From the IMG/VR virus record IMGVR_UViG_3300034198_003563, positions 1 to 28,860 of that record: a stretch of DNA of 28,860 bases; one strand, 5' to 3'. Positions 1-8,110 of the stretch are shown piece by piece. This DNA is from a virus. A model generated the notes under the pieces. The model was not told where the DNA came from. It worked only from the letters and a program-made list of their open reading frames with translations, and did no database searches. Every line of letters begins with the position of its first letter. Position 1 is the first letter of the stretch. Position numbers and translations under genes: made by a program.

Positions 1-92
1 CATTATACCAACACACAACACGATCAAATGGTGGATCAACTGCGGTTGTTACTTATGAAACTGGTGGAATGCTTTTATATCAAACTAACTAG
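1..92 (+). CDS. C-terminal end of a fibre-type protein (5' end outside window)
   Basis: An open frame enters from the left edge (first whole codon at base 3) and stops at TAG 90-92, giving 29 residues rich in Gly, Thr and Ser. It sits 8 bases before the connector gene. The composition suits the tip of a fibre or head decoration. If the molecule is circular, base 28860 plus bases 1-2 form GCA (Ala) and the reading frame of the long gene at 27156 continues without a break, giving a protein of about 598 residues. The frame match is seen directly; that the two ends belong to one gene is inferred. Confidence 0.6.
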   Translation, partial: LYQHTTRSNGGSTAVVTYETGGMLLYQTN

Positions 93-100
93 GGGTTAAT

Positions 101-811
101 ATGGCAATCTTTGGATACTTAGAAATAGAACAGACGGTTCAAGTTAATGATAAAATAAGAATCAATGCTACAAAATCTTATGTATCTAAAGGAGAGTCAG
201 CAATAACTCTAGTTAGGATTAAGCCTGAAAGCACTGGATCTTTTGTTACTGTTAGCGCATCTCCAGTGTTAGCTAAAGATTTCTATCTTGATTGGCAATA
301 TACAACATCAGGGAATAAAACAATCACACTAGAGATCACAACTAATGGATCTCCAGTAACATTTACAGACACAATTGAAGTGTTATCATCATCTGATGAT
401 AAGCTATTTAGTTCAGACAAAGATTTAATGGCTATTGAACCAGATATTTTGAAATGGATACCGGCAGGAAGAAACTCTTTTTTAAACGTACATAGAGCTT
501 CACAAAAGCTTATTCTTGATTGGCTAGATTCAATTAGAATCTGGAGAACTGATGGAACAAAGCTAACAAAAGCTGATTTAAGCTTAACAGATGATCTTAA
601 GCAACTATCGATTTATACAACCTTAGAGTTAATTTACATGGGCATTAGTAACAAAGTTGATGATGTTTTTTTGGCTAAAGCTAAGGAATATCGTTCAAAA
701 GCCTTTGAAGTTAAACAAAGAGGTAGGATACAAGCTGACTTTGATGGAAGCGGAACTCTTAGCTCTGGAGAAGGGGCAGATATGAGATCGTTCAATCTGT
801 ATAGAAGATGA
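101..811 (+). CDS. Putative head-tail connector protein with C-terminal EF-hand loop
   Basis: A 236-residue protein at the position of a head-completion or connector protein, directly before the tail-completion and tail-tube genes. The first ~95 residues look like a beta-rich Ig-like domain (alternating Thr, Val, Ile). The rest is helical and resembles the helical adaptors that dock under a portal. Residues 213-224 form a textbook EF-hand calcium loop: Asp at 1 and 3, Ser at 5, Gly at 6, Leu at 8, Glu at 12. The ATG at 101 follows a weak GGGG purine tract. The gene overlaps the next one by 4 bases (ATGA). The role rests on position; no family was identified with certainty. Confidence 0.6.
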   Translation: MAIFGYLEIEQTVQVNDKIRINATKSYVSKGESAITLVRIKPESTGSFVTVSASPVLAKDFYLDWQYTTSGNKTITLEITTNGSPVTFTDTIEVLSSSDDKLFSSDKDLMAIEPDILKWIPAGRNSFLNVHRASQKLILDWLDSIRIWRTDGTKLTKADLSLTDDLKQLSIYTTLELIYMGISNKVDDVFLAKAKEYRSKAFEVKQRGRIQADFDGSGTLSSGEGADMRSFNLYRR

Positions 812-1239
812 GTTTACAAGCGATTAGACCGTATGTTTCAGCTAAAATGAGTGCTCTTGGATATTCAGAGCACACTGATCCATTTAATGATGAAAATATT
901 CCATCTAGTTTATTGGATAATGGATTTCATCAAAGGTTTACCTCCATTCTTGGTGTTGAGAAAAATCAAGCATCTCAAGGGATTGAAGCCGGTATTGAAT
1001 TAAAGGTATTTTTTAAGGTATTTAGAACTCCAGAAGATGCACTAACACAAAGCATTATCAATGCAGAAAACATTATTGAAGAGCTTTCAGCATTTAAAAA
1101 TTATGTAAATAATGCTGATCCAATTATGTCGGTTCTGCTTGATTCGCTTTCTTTTGACCCGTACTCTAATGAGAGCAACGATAATATCGTGCAAGTTACT
1201 ATTAACTTTAGAATTGTTGTATTTATATGCGTTGAATAA
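808..1239 (+). CDS. Putative tail-completion / tail-terminator protein
   Basis: A 143-residue protein encoded between the connector and tail-tube genes, the usual site of the tail terminator that caps the tube and joins it to the head. The size fits that family. The pattern also fits: an N-terminal helix (residues 1-18), a beta-rich middle, and a last strand of alternating hydrophobic residues. No catalytic or metal motif is visible. The start overlaps the stop of the upstream gene (ATGA), so translation is probably coupled. The assignment comes mainly from gene order; a minor head protein is the alternative. Confidence 0.5.
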   Translation: MSLQAIRPYVSAKMSALGYSEHTDPFNDENIPSSLLDNGFHQRFTSILGVEKNQASQGIEAGIELKVFFKVFRTPEDALTQSIINAENIIEELSAFKNYVNNADPIMSVLLDSLSFDPYSNESNDNIVQVTINFRIVVFICVE

Positions 1240-1261
1240 TTATCCATAGGAGGATTTGGTA

Positions 1262-2191
1262 ATGGCTTGTAACACTTCTCAATATAATCTTGGTATTAGA
1301 AACATTCTTATTGGTAAAAATCGTCCACAAAAGACGTGCATTTATACCAAAGCAGATGTTAGCTCATCTCTTCAAAATAAATACATTGTGATGCATGAAC
1401 CTGTAACACAGGTAAAACATTACTTCTGGTTTAATGTTGGATCTGCTGGTGTTGATCCTGCTGTGCCAAATGCCACTGGTCACGTTGTAGCTATTTCAGC
1501 AAATGCATCTAAGAACTCTGTTGCATCTGCATTGCAAGCAGTAATCGATCCTCTTAGCTGGGTTGTTGCTACTGTTACAGGAAATATAATCGAATGCACT
1601 TTTGGAACAAATGGCTATGCTTATGAAGCAAGAGACGCATTGGCTTCTACATCAAGAACTGGTTTTAACGTGATTGTTAGCCAATTTGGATCGGTTCAAT
1701 TTGATGCTGGCGCTACCAACGGAGATATTACTTTTACCGTTGAAGAGCAAACCAAGGAAATCAAAAGCCCTCAAACTGGAGATTTCTTGCTTGCTGAGAT
1801 TCGTCGTGGTGCATCTGTTACTGTTGGATTTGAGCTTAAAGACACTTCTATGGCATCTATTCGCAGAGCGCTTAACTTCTACGGTCAAACCATTGTTACC
1901 GATGATGCAGCATCTGAGGTGATCACTGGTTACGGATCAAACAACCTATTTAAATCAACTGATGATGTGGCTGATCAAGTAATCCTTAGACCTACCGATA
2001 AGGCATCAGACAGTGATGCAAGCGAAGATTTCACTGTTTATAAGGCTAAGCTTAAACTTGGTGAGCTGACAATGAGTGCAGAAAATGAGCTTGTATTGCC
2101 TATCGAAGTTATGGGATACCTAGACACATCTAAGTCTGGATTTGCTAACCTATTCTCATACGGAGACGGATCAGCACTTCCATCTGCTTAA
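1262..2191 (+). CDS. Major tail (tube) protein
   Basis: A 309-residue protein placed where siphoviruses keep the tail-tube gene, directly before the frameshifted chaperone and tape measure. It is beta-rich with many Val, Thr, Gly and Asp residues. Codon use is richer in G+C and in CGT/CGC arginine codons than the neighbours, as expected for an abundant virion protein; the coat gene shows the same bias. The ATG at 1262 was chosen because AGGAGG (1248-1253) lies 8 bases upstream. A TTG at 1256 is in frame but only 2 bases from that site. The protein should polymerise around the tape measure to form the tube. Confidence 0.75.
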   Translation: MACNTSQYNLGIRNILIGKNRPQKTCIYTKADVSSSLQNKYIVMHEPVTQVKHYFWFNVGSAGVDPAVPNATGHVVAISANASKNSVASALQAVIDPLSWVVATVTGNIIECTFGTNGYAYEARDALASTSRTGFNVIVSQFGSVQFDAGATNGDITFTVEEQTKEIKSPQTGDFLLAEIRRGASVTVGFELKDTSMASIRRALNFYGQTIVTDDAASEVITGYGSNNLFKSTDDVADQVILRPTDKASDSDASEDFTVYKAKLKLGELTMSAENELVLPIEVMGYLDTSKSGFANLFSYGDGSALPSA

Positions 2192-2201
2192 TGGGGTGTA
2201 A

Positions 2202-2462
2202 ATGGAGTTCATAGCTAAGAAGAAAGTCCTTAAAGTGTCGATTGATGGGGTATCTCATGAGATGAGGTGCCCCACAATTGGAGAGCGTCAATCTTTTACT
2301 GAGAAGCTAAAAGACTGTAAACCAGAAGAGGCAGTTGAATTATATGCCAATTGGTTTAATGATTTGGGATTACCAAAAGAAGTTCTTTATAACTTTGATG
2401 CAGATGATTTCTTTGATTTCTTAGAGTTTGTAACTAATCCTAAAAAAAAATCTCAGAACTAG
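2202..2462 (+). CDS. Tail assembly chaperone, short form (lambda gpG-like role)
   Basis: An 86-residue protein that ends at TAG 2460-2462 if the ribosome stays in frame. It begins with a short beta segment (FIAKKKVLKV) and continues as an acidic helical domain. Such proteins coat the tape measure during tail assembly and are absent from finished virions. The last codons run over nine A residues (2442-2450), where a -1 slip creates the long form (separate entry). The position between tube and tape measure is diagnostic for this family even though the sequence is poorly conserved. Confidence 0.8.
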   Translation: MEFIAKKKVLKVSIDGVSHEMRCPTIGERQSFTEKLKDCKPEEAVELYANWFNDLGLPKEVLYNFDADDFFDFLEFVTNPKKKSQN

Positions 2463-2740
2463 ACATTTTTAAGGCTAAATTAGCTAGATTTTACGGCTGG
2501 TCTCCATCAGAGATTGATAATCTTGATGTAGAAACAGCCAGCCTTTATTGGCAAGCTATTGATGTTATAGAAGCTGGAGAGGTATTGTTAGAGTTTACAA
2601 TTCAGGATTATCCAAATTTAAAGGACGATACAAGGAAGGCACTGTTTAAAAAGTTCGACAGCAAGCTAAAAGGCGTGCGAAAATCTGAAAAGAAGAAGCT
2701 TTCTAATAAGGAGCTGGCTGATATATTAAGCCGAAGATAA
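2202..2740 (+). CDS. Tail assembly chaperone, -1 frameshift fusion (lambda gpGT-like)
   Basis: The frame from 2450 to 2740 lacks a start codon near its beginning and has an in-frame TAA at 2441-2443 just before it. It can therefore be read only by slipping from the short chaperone. A -1 shift on the A run yields 83 residues from the first frame plus 96 from the second, 179 in all. The second part is helical, ends in a Lys-rich tail (KSEKKK) and stops at TAA 2738-2740, 9 bases before the tape-measure ATG. By analogy with lambda gpGT, the extension should bind the tube protein while the shared part binds the tape measure. Confidence 0.8.
2444..2450 (+). other. Programmed -1 ribosomal frameshift site
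   Basis: The heptamer A AAA AAA sits in zero frame as required for tandem slippage: codons 2445-2447 and 2448-2450 are both AAA, preceded by A at 2444. It lies inside a run of nine A residues (2442-2450). The zero-frame stop is three codons later. The -1 frame is open for 96 codons. Transcriptional slippage on nine A residues could give the same product. Confidence 0.8.
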
Positions 2741-2749
2741 CGGAGTATC

Positions 2750-4459
2750 ATGGCAGATCAGAAGATTGAACTTGAGATAGTTTTAGACGACGGTTCTATC
2801 AAAAGAGCTTTCGGAACCATTAAGAAAGAAGCAGAAGAAACTGGTTCTATCTTTGGTGATGCTTTTAAAATCAAGTCTGTAACTGATTTGGCATCTGCAA
2901 TTTATTTGGCTAATAACGCTCTTGGGGCATTTAAAAAAACGGCTGATGCATTAATTAATGAGGTGTTAGCTGGAGAAAAAATTGATGCCATAACTAAAAG
3001 ATTTGAACTAATGGCACAATCTGCTGGCATTGGTGCAGAATCTTTAAGAGCTGGTATTGAAAAAGCCGTTGCTGGTACTGTTGACATGGAAGATGCGCTA
3101 CAAGCTACTTCCGTCTCATTAATCAATTTACAAACTGGACTAAACAAAATACCAGAGCTTTTTGAGATTGCTAGAAGATCTGCTTTGCTATTTGGTGGAG
3201 ATGCTTTATCTAACTTTGAAAAATTACAGCAAGCCATTTTGTCAGGCAATACAAGATCATTAAGAGAGCTTGGAATATTCATTAACTCCACAGCAACAAT
3301 TGACAACTTCGAGAAAGCTATTGGAGCAGCATCTGGAGGTTTAAGTGATGCTGGAAAGCAACAGGCTATTTTAAATGAAATCTTAAAAGTAGGTAATGAG
3401 AGATTTCAAAATGTAAATGCATCAATAACGCCTGTTGATGAGGCGCTAAAAAAACTAAAGGTTAGTACTGGAGAAGTTGGAGACACAATCTCACAGTTTA
3501 GTAACAATGTATTTGGAACCCTATTCTCTCAGGCAATTAATAACGCTGTTAGAAGTTTAGATGTTTTTAATATTAAACTTGGAGAAGTGTTGTTAGGTCA
3601 AATTCCTACAGCAAAAGACAATGTTAAGTTATTAAATGATCAAATTCTTGAATTAGAAAAATCTTTATTGATGTCTCAGGTTAGAGGAGATGTCGATAGA
3701 GCTGCTCAGATCATGGCAGAAATTGATGCTTTAAAACAAAAGAAAATGATTGAGCAAGAGCTTGTAAACCAGCAAGCAACAAAAGCAGCTATTGATTTGC
3801 AGAATCAATCATCAAATGAAAAAACATTGGTTCAGTATTATGCCATTACAGATGCAATGAAAGAGCAATTTGCAGTTATGGATGCATACACAAAGATGCT
3901 GAAAGATAATGCTGATAAAATGGCATTAATCAGTCAGCAGATTGGTGGAACAATTAGAGCTGGATTAGTAAATGTTATTTCTCAAAGTATGCAAACAATG
4001 ATTGGAAACCTTATAAAAGGTAAAGCAGCATTTGCAGATTTTGGTGGAGTTATATTGGGTTTACTTGGTCAAATGGCTATTCAAGTAGGTACAATCTTAT
4101 TAACAACTGGTATCGGTATGCTTTCTTTAAAGTTCTTAGATCCATCTGGTGCCATTGCAGCAGGTCTCGGATTGATTGCATTAGGATCTGTTCTAAGCGC
4201 TCTTGGAGAAGGTGGCAAAGGCAATGAAGGTGTAACTGCAAATGGTGGTGGCGTGGCATTTACAGGCAATCAACCTCTTCCTACCGATCAGCAAGGATTG
4301 ACATCATTTAATGCAGCAGAAAGACAACAGCCTAACACTATTGTTAACTTTACCGTTCAAGGAGATATTCTGGACAGCGATTCAACGCAGCAACGAATTG
4401 TTAGTTTATTAAATGATGCTATCGACACCAAGGGTGCTGTTGTGAGAGGGCTTGCATAA
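2750..4459 (+). CDS. Tail length tape measure protein
   Basis: A 569-residue protein, mostly helical, with long Ala/Glu/Lys/Gln-rich stretches (for example residues 290-400) and a hydrophobic Gly/Ala/Leu region around 427-485. That region suits the segment ejected with DNA into the host membrane. The C-terminus is Gly-rich, then beta-like. It follows the frameshifted chaperone, the classic order. At roughly 1.5 angstrom per residue, the rule for siphophage tape measures, the tail would be near 85 nm. The stop and the next start overlap (TAATG at 4457-4461). Confidence 0.85.
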   Translation: MADQKIELEIVLDDGSIKRAFGTIKKEAEETGSIFGDAFKIKSVTDLASAIYLANNALGAFKKTADALINEVLAGEKIDAITKRFELMAQSAGIGAESLRAGIEKAVAGTVDMEDALQATSVSLINLQTGLNKIPELFEIARRSALLFGGDALSNFEKLQQAILSGNTRSLRELGIFINSTATIDNFEKAIGAASGGLSDAGKQQAILNEILKVGNERFQNVNASITPVDEALKKLKVSTGEVGDTISQFSNNVFGTLFSQAINNAVRSLDVFNIKLGEVLLGQIPTAKDNVKLLNDQILELEKSLLMSQVRGDVDRAAQIMAEIDALKQKKMIEQELVNQQATKAAIDLQNQSSNEKTLVQYYAITDAMKEQFAVMDAYTKMLKDNADKMALISQQIGGTIRAGLVNVISQSMQTMIGNLIKGKAAFADFGGVILGLLGQMAIQVGTILLTTGIGMLSLKFLDPSGAIAAGLGLIALGSVLSALGEGGKGNEGVTANGGGVAFTGNQPLPTDQQGLTSFNAAERQQPNTIVNFTVQGDILDSDSTQQRIVSLLNDAIDTKGAVVRGLA

Positions 4460-5235
4460 TGGCATTAAATACAAAATGTAAATTTTATTATGGCATAGAA
4501 ATTACAGCAGATAATAATACTTTAGATTTTAGCGAAGGATCTGGTGAGCTTAATGTAAATATTCCAGTAGGTATTTACTCTCCACAGGAAATTGCTTCAA
4601 AATTAACAACGCTATTTAATGCTGCTGGATCACTGGTTTATACTTGCTCGTTTAATAGAACAACTAGAAAGCTAACCATTGCTACAACATCAAATTTCTC
4701 ACTTCTGATTGCATCAGGAACCCATGCTGGAACCTCTTTATATAATACTCTTGGTTTTACTGGTGGTATTGATTTAACTGGATCAAGCTCTTATCTTGCT
4801 CCTTCTTCAACGGGTTATGAATTTGTGCCTCAGTTTTATCTATTGGATTATGTTCCATTAGAAAATAACATAAGATCTATTCAAGCAAGCGTTAATGAAA
4901 CAGGATCTGGTCAGGTTGAGACGGTTAGATATGGCAGCAAGCGCTTTATGGAGTGCTCTATTGAGCTAATTACAAATAACAAGTTTAATAGTTCTACATT
5001 CTGGACCAGCTCTCTCACTGGATTAGATGATGCAAGAAACTTCATGAATTATGCTATTCAAAAAAGCAAGATAGAGTTCATGCCAGATAAAGATATTGTT
5101 AGCGATTATTATACTCTAATCTTAGAATCAACTGAGATTGATCAAAATGGGTTAGGGTATAAACTAACAGAACAACTAGAATACGGATCAGGGTATTATA
5201 AAACTGGTCGATTGATTTTTAGGGAGATTACATAA
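4459..5235 (+). CDS. Putative distal tail protein
   Basis: A 258-residue beta-rich protein encoded straight after the tape measure, where distal tail or tail-tip adaptor proteins lie. The first ~125 residues form an Asn/Thr/Ser-rich domain. The second half carries aromatic-rich strands and a segment near the end (residues 215-235) typical of structural tail proteins. No catalytic motif is visible. It is coupled to both neighbours by TAATG overlaps (4457-4461 and 5233-5237). The assignment rests on position and composition; a minor tail protein with another role is possible. Confidence 0.5.
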   Translation: MALNTKCKFYYGIEITADNNTLDFSEGSGELNVNIPVGIYSPQEIASKLTTLFNAAGSLVYTCSFNRTTRKLTIATTSNFSLLIASGTHAGTSLYNTLGFTGGIDLTGSSSYLAPSSTGYEFVPQFYLLDYVPLENNIRSIQASVNETGSGQVETVRYGSKRFMECSIELITNNKFNSSTFWTSSLTGLDDARNFMNYAIQKSKIEFMPDKDIVSDYYTLILESTEIDQNGLGYKLTEQLEYGSGYYKTGRLIFREIT

Positions 5236-6668
5236 TGTCAGTAATTGATGGACAAAATGCAGATGCAGCAACATTTAATGCAGCATTTGCTAGTAAATCT
5301 AGCGATAATACGTTAACAGGAAAGCAAACACTTAATAGATCTGGATCTGGTTCTGCCATTACTGATGTTCAGCAAGCCATTAATGATGTAACAGCAGCAG
5401 ATGCGCTTAAAATACCGCTTGCGCAAAAAGCTGCTGCAAATGGCGTTGCAACACTTGATGCTTCTACGTTGGTTCCAGTTAGCCAAATTCCTGATATTAC
5501 ATCTTCAAAGATTACAGATTTTAATAGCGCAGCAGATGCTAGGATTACAGCTCAAAAAGGTGCTGCGAGTGGAATTGCTCCATTAGATGCAACAGCAAAA
5601 ATTAATTCGTCTTATCTTCCATCTTATGTTGATGATGTAATTGAAGTGGCAAATTATGCAGCTCTTCCTGTAACTGGAGAGACTGGGAAGATTTATGTAA
5701 CTTTAGATACTAACAATACATATCGTTGGAGTGGTTCAGTATATGTAAAGATTGGTCAGCCTATTGGTTCAACGTCTGATGTGCCAGAAGGCACCAATCT
5801 ATATTTTACTGCTGCAAGAGTAGCAGATAAACAGATTGGTATTCAGTTCCAAGATGAAGGTTCTAATCTGGGTGCAAGCGCTACTGCTGACACCATTGAT
5901 TTTACTGGTGCTGGAGTTACAGCATCAAGAAGCACAAATAAGATTACGGTTAACATTGCTGGAGCTGGTTCTGGTGTAGTTCCAGAAGGTACGATTTTGC
6001 CTTATGGAGGTTCATCAGCTCCATCTGGGTATTTGCTTTGTGATGGAACTGCATATTCAAGAACTACATATTCAGCGCTATATGCAATCATTGGAACTGC
6101 ATACGGTAACGGTAACGGATCAACTACATTTAACGTACCTGATTTGAGATACATGTTCTTGAGAGGACATGGACCTTATATCAATGTGACTGGATCTGGT
6201 TCAGCAGCATCAAACAACGCAACATTTACTTCGCATGGAATCACAAGAACAGGGATCAGAGTCAGGAAATCGTCTGGAACATTAACCGGCTTATCTGCAA
6301 ATACCACTTATTATGCAATTGTAATTGATGCTAACACATTGGCATTTGCTACAACCTATGCAAATGCTTTGGCTGGAACTAAGGTTACAATTTCAGGAAC
6401 CAACAGCGCTGTTATTGTTCAGTGGGATGATGCAGATGTTAACTCTAGGGTTGCTCTTAATGGAGGAAACACAGGGGCTAATCTTGGATCTTATCAAGAA
6501 GATGAATTTGAATCTCACACACACAGAGCTGGCTTTGGTGGGTCAGGTTCTTTTGTTAACTCTTCAACATCAACAGGCGCAGCAGTGTCGAGTATGATAG
6601 TAGAAGCATCAGGTGGTAATAACACTCGCCCTATGAACGTTATGGTTAACTACATTATTAAGGCTTGA
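5235..6668 (+). CDS. Tail fibre protein with phage collar domain, probable receptor binding
   Basis: A 477-residue protein. Residues 50-120 hold two copies of a short fibre repeat (AxNGVATLDxS... then AxSGIAPLDATAKI). Residues ~135-170 resemble the common ALPVTGETGKIYVTLDTN fibre segment. A phage tail collar domain (PF07484 type) starts near residue 250 (GTILPYGGSSAPSGYLLCDG) and runs to DLRYMFLRG. About 85 residues (~312-397) then interrupt the domain before DADVNSRVALNGGNTG resumes. The insert has Gly-Leu-Ser-Ala-Asn-Thr-Thr-Tyr-Tyr features like the FCCH-type inserts seen in phage proteins. The C-terminus with an Asn-Asn-Thr-Arg-Pro-Met-Asn-Val motif is typical. Likely host-recognition fibre. 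Confidence 0.8.
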   Translation: MSVIDGQNADAATFNAAFASKSSDNTLTGKQTLNRSGSGSAITDVQQAINDVTAADALKIPLAQKAAANGVATLDASTLVPVSQIPDITSSKITDFNSAADARITAQKGAASGIAPLDATAKINSSYLPSYVDDVIEVANYAALPVTGETGKIYVTLDTNNTYRWSGSVYVKIGQPIGSTSDVPEGTNLYFTAARVADKQIGIQFQDEGSNLGASATADTIDFTGAGVTASRSTNKITVNIAGAGSGVVPEGTILPYGGSSAPSGYLLCDGTAYSRTTYSALYAIIGTAYGNGNGSTTFNVPDLRYMFLRGHGPYINVTGSGSAASNNATFTSHGITRTGIRVRKSSGTLTGLSANTTYYAIVIDANTLAFATTYANALAGTKVTISGTNSAVIVQWDDADVNSRVALNGGNTGANLGSYQEDEFESHTHRAGFGGSGSFVNSSTSTGAAVSSMIVEASGGNNTRPMNVMVNYIIKA

Positions 6669-6670
6669 TT

Positions 6671-6877
6671 ATGAAATATAATATTTATGATTCAATTACT
6701 GGAATATACAAAAAATCGATAGAACTAGATTATCAACCTGAGTTCTCAGTAACTGGGCATCTTCCAGAAGAAACACAATATTACACCATTGCTTATATAA
6801 ATAATGAATGGGTGTCTGTTGTTAGACCAGAGTATGAAATTATTGACGATAATTTTGTTCTAAAAATATTAAATTAG
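6671..6877 (+). CDS. Small protein following the tail fibre, possible fibre accessory
   Basis: A 68-residue protein with many Tyr and Ile residues. The ATG at 6671 is 2 bases after the fibre stop. A TTG at 6665 overlapping that stop is an alternative start. The segment around residues 28-45 (TGHLPEETQYYTIAYINNEW) recalls short proteins encoded beside phage fibres that help folding or cap the fibre. No motif proves function. It appears co-transcribed with the fibre gene. Confidence 0.5.
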   Translation: MKYNIYDSITGIYKKSIELDYQPEFSVTGHLPEETQYYTIAYINNEWVSVVRPEYEIIDDNFVLKILN

Positions 6878-6886
6878 GAGATTTAA

Positions 6887-7246
6887 ATGGCAACATATTC
6901 AAATAATACAACGATTAAATTTAACTCTAAAATATCTGTATCTGTTACTGGAACCAGCAATACAATTTACACGGTTCCAGCTAACTCATATCTTGAAGTA
7001 TGGCATTTGAACGCAGCAGTAACTGGTGCATCGAACGTACAACTTGTTTTAAGTATTGATGGGTTAACTTTATCTGGTCCATCAGCTCTTTCTAGTGGTT
7101 TGACTCTTGGATTAATTGCAAGCAGCACAACTATTACAGCACAGCCAAGAATTATTTTAGGTGCCGGTGCTGTGATCAGCTACTCTGGTGGAACAACTGG
7201 AGGCGGTGGAACAATTAAAGGAACTTTATTCTCTAATACACCATGA
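6887..7246 (+). CDS. Small beta-rich virion protein, unknown function
   Basis: A 119-residue protein almost free of charged residues, with alternating Ser, Thr, Val and Ile, and a Gly-rich C-terminal turn (GGTTGGGGTIKG). This looks like a beta-sandwich structural protein such as a tail spike tip or decoration. It has a good ribosome site (AGGAG, 7-8 bases before ATG 6887) and lies between the fibre genes and the lysis cassette, with a 4-base ATGA overlap at its end. No family was recognised. Confidence 0.5.
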   Translation: MATYSNNTTIKFNSKISVSVTGTSNTIYTVPANSYLEVWHLNAAVTGASNVQLVLSIDGLTLSGPSALSSGLTLGLIASSTTITAQPRIILGAGAVISYSGGTTGGGGTIKGTLFSNTP

Positions 7247-7491
7247 ATACATTAGATTCTAAAACAAACATTCCATTATTTGCGATTATCTCAGTTATTC
7301 CTGTTTTAACTGGATTTATCATCTGGCTTTCATCAGTAGCATTTTCAGCCAGTAATGCAGAAAAAAGGATTGCTGAACTAGAATCTAAACAAGAAACTTA
7401 TAATAATCTATTGGTTAGCATTAAAGAAGATTTAACGCTTGTTAAATATAAACTTGATATTAAGGAGAGAACAAATGGAAATGTTAAATAA
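7243..7491 (+). CDS. Single-span membrane protein with coiled coil, i-spanin-like or lysis accessory
   Basis: An 82-residue protein. Residues 11-37 form one hydrophobic span (PLFAIISVIPVLTGFIIWLS core). It is followed by a charged heptad-like helix (EKRIAELESKQETYNNLLVSIKED, residues ~41-64). An N-terminal span with a C-terminal coiled coil is the layout of inner-membrane spanins (Rz type). A lipoprotein gene and an endolysin gene lie just downstream. It overlaps the next gene by 17 bases. A holin-regulator role of the XhlA kind is the main alternative. Confidence 0.5.
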   Translation: MNTLDSKTNIPLFAIISVIPVLTGFIIWLSSVAFSASNAEKRIAELESKQETYNNLLVSIKEDLTLVKYKLDIKERTNGNVK

Positions 7492-7696
7492 CTTGATTAA
7501 GCACATTAATGAATTGTCAGGAAGTCAATTTCTTATGAGCATTGTAATTGCACTTGAGTTTGCATTTAGAATGTTTAAATCAGAGAAGCCTCTTTCAATC
7601 ATGTATCTCATTAGTGATCTTCTTAAAAAAGTTGGAGAGTTATTCCAGAAGCTAGGATCTTTGCTTGATAAGGTACTTCCTCAAAGGATTAAATGA
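7475..7696 (+). CDS. Putative holin or membrane-associated lysis protein
   Basis: A 73-residue protein with a hydrophobic segment (residues ~17-32, FLMSIVIALEFAFRMF), a second moderately hydrophobic stretch (38-55) and a basic amphipathic C-terminus ending KVLPQRIK. The ATG at 7475 was chosen because GGAGAG lies just upstream (7464-7469). Its place between the membrane/coiled-coil gene and the endolysin supports a holin-type role. The buried Glu and Arg in the first segment make a simple pore-forming span uncertain. The stop overlaps the next ATG by 4 bases. Confidence 0.4.
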   Translation: MEMLNNLIKHINELSGSQFLMSIVIALEFAFRMFKSEKPLSIMYLISDLLKKVGELFQKLGSLLDKVLPQRIK

Positions 7697-7938
7697 ACCC
7701 TGAGATTGTTTTAAAAATAGTTGAAGAGGGATTAATTTTAATTAATAAGCTAGTGCCAGATCAAGCTGTGAGAATCCAAAAGGAGATTAACGAAATAAGG
7801 GAGCTTTGGCTTTATGAATATTCTAAGGGGCATCTTCGCAACGATAGCATGCTTGATCATTTGGAGCTGCGCCTCTCAGGGTTACAGCAGTTATTCTCTC
7901 TTGCCTGTAAATCAGCGAACGATAAGATTAAGTCTTAA
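7693..7938 (+). CDS. Small helical lysis-cassette protein, unknown
   Basis: An 81-residue, mainly helical protein with no clear membrane span. Residues 1-40 are amphipathic (IVEEGLILINKLV, then IQKEINEIRELW). Its last 41 codons overlap the lipoprotein gene at 7814 in another frame, the arrangement found for i-spanin/o-spanin pairs. Lacking a transmembrane segment, it is not a normal inner-membrane spanin. It could work with the upstream membrane proteins. The start overlaps the previous stop (ATGA). Confidence 0.5.
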   Translation: MNPEIVLKIVEEGLILINKLVPDQAVRIQKEINEIRELWLYEYSKGHLRNDSMLDHLELRLSGLQQLFSLACKSANDKIKS

Positions 7939-8110
7939 CGGTCCTTATACTGAGTATCGTTGGTATCCAGAAAAACCATGTCCGTGGTTTAAGATCTTTC
8001 GATGCTATGATCCTGAGAAGATTGAAATTGATTTTGATTTCACAAAGCCAGAAGACAGAAAGCGCTTTAATGATCTTGGATTTGAGTGCTCTATTAGGAG
8101 AAAGCCATGA
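7814..8110 (+). CDS. Small lipoprotein, candidate outer-membrane spanin
   Basis: A 98-residue protein with a short basic N-terminus, a hydrophobic segment (residues 6-17) and a lipobox-like IIWSC that would make Cys19 the lipidated residue. The mature part of ~80 residues is rich in aromatics, Pro and Arg, with two Cys pairs possible (Cys56, Cys64, Cys92). It begins inside the previous gene in another frame after a ribosome site (AAGGGAG), and it overlaps the endolysin start. That embedded position beside an endolysin is typical of o-spanins (Rz1 type). A general phage lipoprotein is the alternative. Confidence 0.55.
   Translation: MNILRGIFATIACLIIWSCASQGYSSYSLLPVNQRTIRLSLNGPYTEYRWYPEKPCPWFKIFRCYDPEKIEIDFDFTKPEDRKRFNDLGFECSIRRKP

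Noticed and set aside
1674-1922. Leu-rich frame overlapping the tail-tube gene
   Set aside because: Out-of-frame shadow of the tube gene; Leu-rich composition is an effect of frame.
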